A stretch of DNA of 12,504 nucleotides. Origin: Thoreauomyces humboldtii (Eukaryota > Chytridiomycota > Chytridiomycetes > Spizellomycetales > Powellomycetaceae). Location: positions 1 to 12,504 of the forward strand of contig JADGJA010000687.1 of the NCBI GenBank assembly GCA_027596035.1, written 5' to 3'. The notes under the pieces were generated by a model that was given only the letters and a program-made list of their open reading frames with translations, had not been told where the DNA came from and did no database searches. Made by a program: the position numbers and the translations under genes. Numbering within the stretch: position 1 is the first letter of the stretch; each line of letters begins with the position of its first letter. This document shows, one piece after another, positions 7,901 through 12,504 of the stretch.

Positions 7901-9937
7901 GTTGTCTGCAAGTGTTGGCTCTCGGATGCTGGGTTTTCGTGTGAGAGTCCACTCGCCGTCCTGCTCTTGAGAGGTGAACCGAGGTACATTGATGCGAGTT
8001 AGCGTAGGTGCTTCTCGCTGAGACACGCGAAGCTCAGCGATCTCTGCGACGGGCGACCGCTGACGGGCCTGGCATTGGTGACAATAAATCAGCGCAAGTT
8101 CAAACAGGGTATCCACCTCCGAAGACTCACCTTATCAGCAACTGGCGACTCAGCTCTTGCTTCCGTAACGAAACCGTTGCTCACCAGTGACCGCGCTACT
8201 ACCGGCATGCGGGGTCCGGTTGACTGCCTTAACGCAGCCATCTGCTTCTGCAGATTTTCCCGCTCAGTCGGTACTTCTTTCAACGGTTTGAAGACGGTTG
8301 GGACATTCTGCAGGATCCTTATAAGTACGCACGTCGAGTTTCTTTCGTCCAAGCCAAGGGACTGGACGACTTACCCTCGGATTGGAGCTGACGGGCGGCG
8401 TCACCACCGTGCGAGCTGGCGGTGCCATTTCCTTCAACTGCTGTTGTTGCTGCCCGCGTACACTATTGCGGCTGCCAACGGCGGACTCTCTTGCCACCCT
8501 CGTTTCGGGAAGGGAGCTCATGCGCGCTGCCACCGGAACCGCTGTCGCGACCATCATCTGCGAGATGATCTGTCTACGCACTTCGCTGTCCGGTTTCGTC
8601 GAGGGCTGCCTCATCGCGGTAGATGTTGCTCCCGAAACAAGGGTCGCGAGGGTCGAGACTGACCTCTCAGTAGCCAGCTGCGGTCTTGGTGGGGCATTGC
8701 CGAAAGTGGAACTAGCTCGCACGGGAGCTTCCAGAGGGAGACGGATGCCACCTTTGCCCCGAGGTGGAGCCTGCAAAATCGGAACCGCGGATCGGGTGGG
8801 CCGACGATTTGGCTCAGCGGATGGAGCGACGGTGGCATCGAGTTTCGGGAAGATGGCACCGAGCGGCGAACGCTTCTGCTGAGATCCTTGATCGGATTTC
8901 TTGACGTCCTGCATGCGGAGCGACTTCACTGTGGCCTCCGGCGTGCGAAACGGCTGGTTGCGGGTCAAAGAAGCATTTTCGGAGGAAAAAGATGTTGCGG
9001 CAGGAGCGGAGGGCATGAGCGACATCCCGACGTAGATGGGAGGCGCTGACGGCTTGGGGCCCAGAACCGCCCGTTCCAGGGAACCCTGCTTGGGTTCCGA
9101 CCTGACAGCCAGAACCGCCCGCTCGATGGATCCCATGGTCCCTTTCCCGCCGGTGTCTGCTCCCGGCAGGGAGGACCAGCCGTCGTCTCCTCCGTCCAGA
9201 CCTCTCGTCTTGTTTCCCATCTCGATCTCTCCCCCGGCCTTCTCGCCCATCGGGGCCAACCGATGTCTGCGCCGCATGACGAAGACGGCGATGGCGGCAG
9301 CGCCGAGGATGACGACGAGGATCACCACCGCAGCGATCACTCCACCGCTGACTCCACCCTTGGCGGGGGCCTGCACGGGAGCCGCAACGGCTGCTGGGGT
9401 GGCTCCGTCGGCCGTTCCAGGCGTGAGGCCGGGGCCGGACGCTGCTGCCGAGGTGATCGGGTATACGGAGAAGGCTGTCGCGGTCGCGACCGAGCCGCAC
9501 GCGTTACCGTCAGCTTTGCACACGGTCGAGCAGGTTCCTGCTGCCGCTGCGGTCGTCGTGAGGGTCGAGCTCGAGAAGCATTTGCAAGCTGGATGACGTG
9601 CATTCAGAATCAGTCCCACACACGTCTCTCGATTCATCTCCTGCCCCTAGTCGAATGACTCACATATGAAGATGGAGCCGCCGTCCTGTGACGCGCCGAG
9701 CGCTATCGAGTCCGCCTGGACGGCAGCGAGCAGGCATTGATCGGCACAGTGCTGGACCGTCGCGTTGGCAGCAGTGTTCTTGTTGAGATCGGTGGTCGGT
9801 AGCGGAGTGGTGATGACTAGACATTGGCCGGGAACGGCAACGCTTGCTCCGCCAGATGCGCCCGTGGCCAGGAAGAAGAGACCGGAGATTGAGACGACGA
9901 TCGCTCGGCGGGATATCATCCTATCTGGCTCGGCCAT
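4976..9937 (-). CDS. giant WSC-domain single-pass membrane protein, four exons (wall-stress-sensor-like)
   Basis: Minus-strand exons 9664-9937, 8375-9588, 8131-8307 and 4976-8068 join in frame to 1585 residues. A signal peptide (core VVSISGLFFLATG) precedes a WSC domain, about 37-135, with cysteines at 39, 64, 68, 93, 95, 111, 115 and 122. The CKCF-C-x3-C-x6-CG pattern ending in FSVYP is diagnostic. A short Ala/Pro linker leads to a membrane helix at about 171-196 and RRRHR. WSC sensors of fungi sit in the plasma membrane, touch wall glucan and activate Rho1-Pkc1 signalling. Their tails are normally short, about 100 residues in yeast Wsc1; here it is about 1390, acidic, with an RVxF-like KSVRF (623-627), three 35-36-residue repeats (about 1056-1164) and a helical C-terminus (about 1507-1585). 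The Ser/Thr mucin-like stalk is short. An ATG at 8116 lies inside an intron and is not a start. Two separate genes remain a weaker alternative. Confidence 0.8.
6242..6568 (-). repeat. three diverged 35-36-residue protein repeats in the WSC protein tail
   Basis: Copies start near residues 1056, 1092 and 1128. They share a pattern like (A/D)xVxAxxxEvxlExxxxAxLxxxSlxxPxxLxVL, for example AEVHAFVVEVELES, AEVQAHTMELQVEN and DHVRAFEVELVLEE. The DNA copies are strongly diverged, so the duplication is old and the pattern seems held at protein level. I do not recognise the family. Confidence 0.7.
8069..8130 (-). other. intron 3 of the WSC gene (62 nt)
   Basis: The donor AAG|GTGAGT, a branch-like CTGAT and the acceptor CAATGCCAG join VADK to ARQRSP at phase 0. 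The only ATG that would start the downstream frame alone (8116) lies within this intron. Unspliced, the upstream frame stops shortly after (8089-8091). Confidence 0.85.
8308..8374 (-). other. intron 2 of the WSC gene (67 nt)
   Basis: The donor AGG|GTAAGT and the acceptor ATCCTGCAG|AAT are both phase 0. Splicing joins SSNPR to NVPTVFKPL and shifts frame past the stop at 8264-8266. The downstream exon has no ATG of its own until well inside it, which supports joining the two halves. Confidence 0.8.
9589..9663 (-). other. intron 1 of the WSC gene (75 nt)
   Basis: The donor is GTGAGT and the acceptor CGTCATCCAG, at phase 1. Splicing joins GGSIFI(S) to CKCF, completing the eight-cysteine WSC pattern. 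The other CAG in the intron would create an immediate TGA, and the ATG at 9637 lies within the intron. Confidence 0.88.
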
Positions 9938-10469
9938 GTTTGTGTGTGCTCGATCGAAAGGAGCGAGGCTAGGATTCGTATGGTAGAAACGACGTTAGGG
10001 TCTCGAAGGGGTTGCCCGACCAGTCCAGGTAACGTGTAGTGATGTAGCGTAAGGAGAACGTATATGTACAGTGAAGCCGTTGAAAGAAGCAATTGTCGTC
10101 GGGACGATCTGGTTGCAGCAAGCAGCAGCAGCAGCAGCAGCAAGGTCACCGCGGAGAGAGTATGCCCTGCTGCCTGCATCGGGTGCGGTTGCAAGTCCCC
10201 CCACAAACAAACAGACGATGGGAAACCGAGCGCCACTCCCTTGGAACGAGAGCGGGAGGCTATCGAAAAGAGGTTCGTGTGTTTCAGGATAACCTCCCCC
10301 CTTTCCCTTGACCGCAACGGCGATGTGTGAAGTGTGAAACCCTTGCCTTCCTTTTCCCGACAATCCTCAATGTGTACGTAAAGCCTCGCCCTGAGTAGGA
10401 GCGGAACCCCTCACTTTTTACGTCCCGTGTCCCTTGTAAAGCACCAGCAAGCACCCTCTCCTTGCAAGA
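9938..10469. promoter_or_regulatory. divergent promoter region of the WSC gene and the small membrane-protein gene
   Basis: The two flanking genes are transcribed away from each other. Visible elements are a TATA-like stretch (ACATATACG on the minus strand, about 125 bp before the WSC start), an AGC repeat, and a pyrimidine-rich tract near 10295-10312. The ATG at 10470 has A-rich context (CAAGAATGTC). No coding sequence was recognised. Confidence 0.5.
10115..10142 (+). repeat. AGC/GCT trinucleotide repeat
   Basis: Seven uninterrupted AGC units (10121-10141) follow an imperfect start at 10115. The repeat lies about 180 bp upstream of the WSC start, where on the transcribed strand it would read GCT/CTG in the leader or promoter. 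It is not in a supported coding frame. Confidence 0.85.
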
Positions 10470-10682
10470 ATGTCCAGACCACTTCGCCCGTTCGCAGCGT
10501 TCGGATCCGCCTCCCTAGGACTGGCTCCGTCCACCTCGATCACTCGACTGCCCCCAGCCTACGTCACCCGAGCAGCAGCATCCCATCGTCGCCTGTCCTC
10601 GCGCGCGATCGTCCTCGGCGCCACGGTCCTCGCTGTCGGAGCGTTGGCGATTCGCGAACGCGTCGTATACATCGTAGAGTAG
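10470..10682 (+). CDS. small protein with Arg-rich presequence and one membrane segment
   Basis: This single-exon frame encodes 70 residues. The first 45 contain seven Arg and no acidic residue, with many Ser/Ala, which fits a mitochondrial targeting sequence. A hydrophobic segment follows at about 46-61 (AIVLGATVLAVGALAI), then a short tail ending RERVVYIVE. The start codon has A at -3 and A at -1. A small mitochondrial inner-membrane protein would fit this layout, but I recognise no family and its role is unknown. The frame could be a chance ORF, though the composition and hydrophobic pattern argue for a gene. Confidence 0.55.
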   Translation: MSRPLRPFAAFGSASLGLAPSTSITRLPPAYVTRAAASHRRLSSRAIVLGATVLAVGALAIRERVVYIVE

Positions 10683-10915
10683 TGGCGTAACCCTTCCCTT
10701 CCCCTGTATCTTTCGCATGGGGTATATTATATACACCACGCTGGTCGTGCGTGGGCTTGGGTACCTTTTTCTTCCGATTGGATGTTTGTATATATATATA
10801 TACACGTCGAGTTTCTCAGCAACCGCACACTGCCCTTCCTCCTCTGCCCCAGCGCCCCCCTTGCGCTTGCGTGTGTCTCGGTCGTTGGATGACCCCGTCG
10901 GAAGGGCTCCCTCCT
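10683..10915. terminator. probable convergent 3' region with TA palindromes
   Basis: GTATATTATATAC (10722-10734) and GTATATATATATATAC (10788-10803) are both inverted repeats. TATATA-type elements act as efficiency elements in fungal 3' processing and work on either strand here. They lie between the stop of the small plus-strand gene and the stop of the candidate minus-strand gene, where terminators are expected. The assignment is inferred from position and composition. Confidence 0.45.
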
Positions 10916-11309
10916 TCACGCGATGGACATGACTTGGATGGTGTGTGCCAGCACAGCAACCGGTTCCTCGATGACGTCGATCTCCATCGACATGGATCCA
11001 CCCTGGGAGGAATCCTCCATCGTCGTCGTCGTCGTCGTCGTCGTCGCATCCACCATCACGTCGTCCATGGTAGTAGGGTCGTCGGTGGAGATGATGATTG
11101 GGGGACCGGCAGGGGCAGGCGACGCAACGGGCTGTTTGTTGCGTGTAAGGTTCGCACTTAGAAAAGACGGGCCAGCGCGCTGGGGTTTGCCCAAACAGAC
11201 AACCCCCGCCAGACAGACACCTCCCTCATCGAGCGCAGTGGGATGTGACACCAAAGGGAGGACGTACCGCGAGAGGATGATGACCGTAGCACCCGTAGTC
11301 TACTGGCAT
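10916..11309 (-). CDS. candidate small two-exon acidic protein with a Thr run
   Basis: The proposed exons are 11268-11309 and 10916-11131 (minus strand), giving 85 residues. It starts MPVDYGCYGHHPLA in a good context (GACAATGCC) after a pyrimidine-rich leader. The donor GTACGT and the acceptor AACAAACAG are both phase 0. The second exon encodes an acidic, Met/Thr-rich chain with eight consecutive Thr (from an ACG repeat) and ends AHTIQVMSIA. Its codons mostly end in C, as expected in this genome. The 136-nt intron is longer than the other six and the acceptor lacks a pyrimidine tract. An overlapping plus-strand frame from an ATG at 10923 (175 residues, with a Val run) is an alternative but looks less protein-like. 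No family or function was recognised. Confidence 0.35.
11021..11046 (+). repeat. (CGT)n trinucleotide repeat
   Basis: Eight CGT units plus two bases. On the minus strand the supported frame reads ACG, giving a Thr run; other frames give Arg, Asp or Val runs, which inflate several spurious ORFs here. Confidence 0.9.
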
Positions 11310-11535
11310 TGTCTCTTTTGCTTGCGATTCACAGATGAAAGGGTGCTTGAGAAGGATCTCTGGGTGTACAGTAGCGTGAAGAAGAGGGAGGGAGGTGCGA
11401 AGGCAGCAGCGTTGAAGAAGTGTTGGGTGGGGTGGGGAGAGAAACTCTGAGAAAGCGGGTCAAAGGTTGTGCGAGAGAGAGAGACAGAGTCACTCTCGAC
11501 ACTCTGAGAGTGTGTGCAATCCGTGGCTTGCGGCA

Positions 11536-11545
11536 GGCACGTGCC
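11536..11545. promoter_or_regulatory. GGCACGTGCC palindrome with E-box core
   Basis: A perfect 10-bp palindrome with core CACGTG, the site bound by bHLH factors such as Cbf1/Pho4 in fungi. It is about 227 bp upstream of the candidate minus-strand start. A second core (GCACGTGC, 11776-11783) lies in the same intergenic region. Confidence 0.4.
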
Positions 11546-11666
11546 CTGTTCCGTTGGTCGCACAGCAGAGATAACACAATTTCACATCCGTCAGAGTCAC
11601 GGTCTGACCTTTTGAAAACTCCGTTCTGGCAGCTCGACCGCCCGCTTCGACAATACTATACTCTAG

Positions 11667-11687
11667 CTACAGTACTACTGTAGTACT
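11667..11687. promoter_or_regulatory. overlapping inverted repeats in the intergenic region
   Basis: CTACAGTA-C-TACTGTAG (11667-11683) is a perfect inverted repeat with a one-base centre. It overlaps AGTACTA-CTG-TAGTACT (11671-11687), a second perfect inverted repeat. It could be a dimeric protein-binding site; no known consensus was matched. Confidence 0.4.
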
Positions 11688-12120
11688 GCTTCAAGTCCAC
11701 ATGCAGAACGTTCCGACTGATGGTAGGTTGGTAGCTCTCACCGCAGTCTGGCGAGGTTCTTCACGCCTGACGGTTGCACGTGCGCGCATTGAGAGGACCA
11801 CCAGCTTAATCGTTGTGGCGGTTTACCCCCGCACCAATCGTTTACCATTCCGCGCACTGAAGAACTGATGAATGGGGTTGACGTCCGTGATCCTCGTACT
11901 GCGACGAGAAAATGAGTCCCATGGTGAGAAGGTGCGAGGGGCTGGCTCAGTCCGAAGGCTGTGAAGAACGTTTCATCACGTAAGCCAGCCCGATTCCGCG
12001 CTTCCGACGCGTCAAACGCAGCCAAGTCGGTAAACAAAACACCGTTGCTGCCCCAAGCTCATTTCCTCATTCTTGCGCCTCGTGGAACCTTCTCTACCCG
12101 CCGATCGATCCTCCCCCCGC

Positions 12121-12128
12121 TATAAAAA
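12121..12128 (+). promoter_or_regulatory. TATA box of the right-edge gene
   Basis: TATAAAAA lies 62 bp upstream of the ATG at 12183, after a C-rich stretch. The spacing fits a short leader. It supports that ATG as a real start. Confidence 0.65.
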
Positions 12129-12182
12129 CCGTATATATTGCAGCGTGACCCTGCCCGACCCCTAGCCATCCGCTCCAAACGA

Positions 12183-12504
12183 ATGTACTCTCGCCCAGAA
12201 ACTGCGCTCGCCGCCGAACCCATCAACATGAACCCATCCGGTGTTCCACAGGCTTCACCCGCCCACGTCCAGCACTCCCACCCGCACACCCTCTCCCACA
12301 TGCCTCTCCACCCACAGGGGGCAGCCGCACAATCATCTTCCTATGTTCAGAAGCCATTCACCCACGCCGGCCAGCAGGCAGCCCAGAACACTCACGTCCC
12401 TATGCAGCAATACTCTGCTCAACCCCACGGATACAGCGCTCCTGCCGCCGACACATGGAGTCCCCGTCATTCTTACGTGTCCACCCCATCCTTCTCCTCC
12501 CTTC
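12183..12504 (+). CDS. N-terminus of a His/Gln/Pro-rich protein, truncated by the window end
   Basis: From the ATG at 12183 the frame is open for 107 codons to the end of the window with no stop. The start MYSRPETALAAEPINMNP leads into a chain rich in His, Gln, Pro, Ser and Ala. It includes HSHPHTLSHMPLHPQ and later Tyr-containing Q/P-rich stretches such as MQQYSAQPHGYSAP. Such prion-like N-terminal sequence is common in fungal transcription factors and RNA-binding proteins, but no folded domain is visible yet. Codon use is strongly C-ending, and a TATA box precedes it. The function is unknown; a regulatory protein is a guess from composition. Confidence 0.75.
   Translation, partial: MYSRPETALAAEPINMNPSGVPQASPAHVQHSHPHTLSHMPLHPQGAAAQSSSYVQKPFTHAGQQAAQNTHVPMQQYSAQPHGYSAPAADTWSPRHSYVSTPSFSSL

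Larger units (their letters stand above)
11310..12182. promoter_or_regulatory. long divergent intergenic region
   Basis: This is the longest gene-free stretch of the window, lying between the candidate minus-strand gene and the partial plus-strand gene. It holds a pyrimidine-rich leader-like segment (minus strand, about 11310-11450), a GA repeat near 11472-11483, two CACGTG palindromes, a compound palindrome at 11667-11687, a CCAAT box (11834-11838) and a TATA box at 12121. Frames within it start at non-ATG codons and look random. Confidence 0.55.

Noticed and set aside
5046..7970. Many plus-strand frames opposite the WSC tail exon
   Set aside because: They are antisense shadows of a long open minus-strand exon with strong protein-like composition; they start and stop irregularly and lack any recognisable domain.
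8069..8116. ATG at 8116 as start of an independent 1046-residue protein
   Set aside because: The ATG lies within a sequence bounded by a consensus donor (8130) and acceptor (8069), and the upstream exon joins in phase.
9589..9637. ATG at 9637 as start of a separate membrane protein
   Set aside because: It is inside a well-formed intron; starting there would discard the signal peptide and half of the WSC cysteines.
10115..11046. Trinucleotide repeats considered as a CRISPR-like or mobile array
   Set aside because: They are simple microsatellites without spacers, terminal repeats or a transposase.
10816..11049. Arg-rich minus-strand frame with nine consecutive Arg
   Set aside because: The Arg run is just another frame of the CGT repeat, and the start and context are poor.
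11738..12037. 99-codon minus-strand frame in the large intergenic region
   Set aside because: It begins at a TTG rather than ATG, has no splice support and looks random in composition.

Overview
The window looks like nuclear DNA of a fungus. Genes are densely packed on both strands. Six short introns (62-94 nt) have GT(A/G)NGN-type donors and YAG acceptors. One protein carries a WSC cysteine domain of the wall-stress-sensor type, and a C2H2 protein has the TSGHLxRH first finger familiar from fungal Nrg1-like regulators. Intergenic DNA is rich in pyrimidine tracts and short trinucleotide repeats. No prokaryotic, viral, transposon, tRNA or rRNA signal was seen. The phylum cannot be fixed by reading: a basidiomycete or an early-diverging lineage would both fit.

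Layout, left to right. 1-516: no firm gene; probable 5' region of the next gene, possibly with an unseen first exon. 517-1448 (+): three-exon gene for a two-finger C2H2 transcription factor. 1449-1754: convergent 3' region. 1755-4652 (-): single-pass membrane glycoprotein with a large ectodomain and a Ser/Thr-rich cytoplasmic tail, containing one stop-free intron of 69 nt. 4653-4975: intergenic. 4976-9937 (-): what looks like three separate reading frames is best read as one four-exon gene for a 1585-residue WSC-domain membrane protein with a cytoplasmic tail of about 1390 residues. 9938-10469: divergent promoter region with an AGC repeat. 10470-10682 (+): 70-residue protein with an Arg-rich N-terminus and one membrane segment. 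10683-10915: convergent region with TA palindromes. 10916-11309 (-): uncertain small two-exon gene with a Thr run. 11310-12182: intergenic, with palindromes, two CACGTG sites and a TATA box. 12183-12504 (+): N-terminus of a His/Gln/Pro-rich protein that runs off the window.

The two large minus-strand genes are tandem neighbours with the same architecture (signal peptide, ectodomain, one membrane helix, long phosphorylatable tail). This suggests surface sensing or cell-wall signalling. The C2H2 gene and the partial gene are likely regulatory. No operon-like or defence-like system is evident. The main point of interest is the oversized WSC protein with its internal repeats and a possible splice switch.
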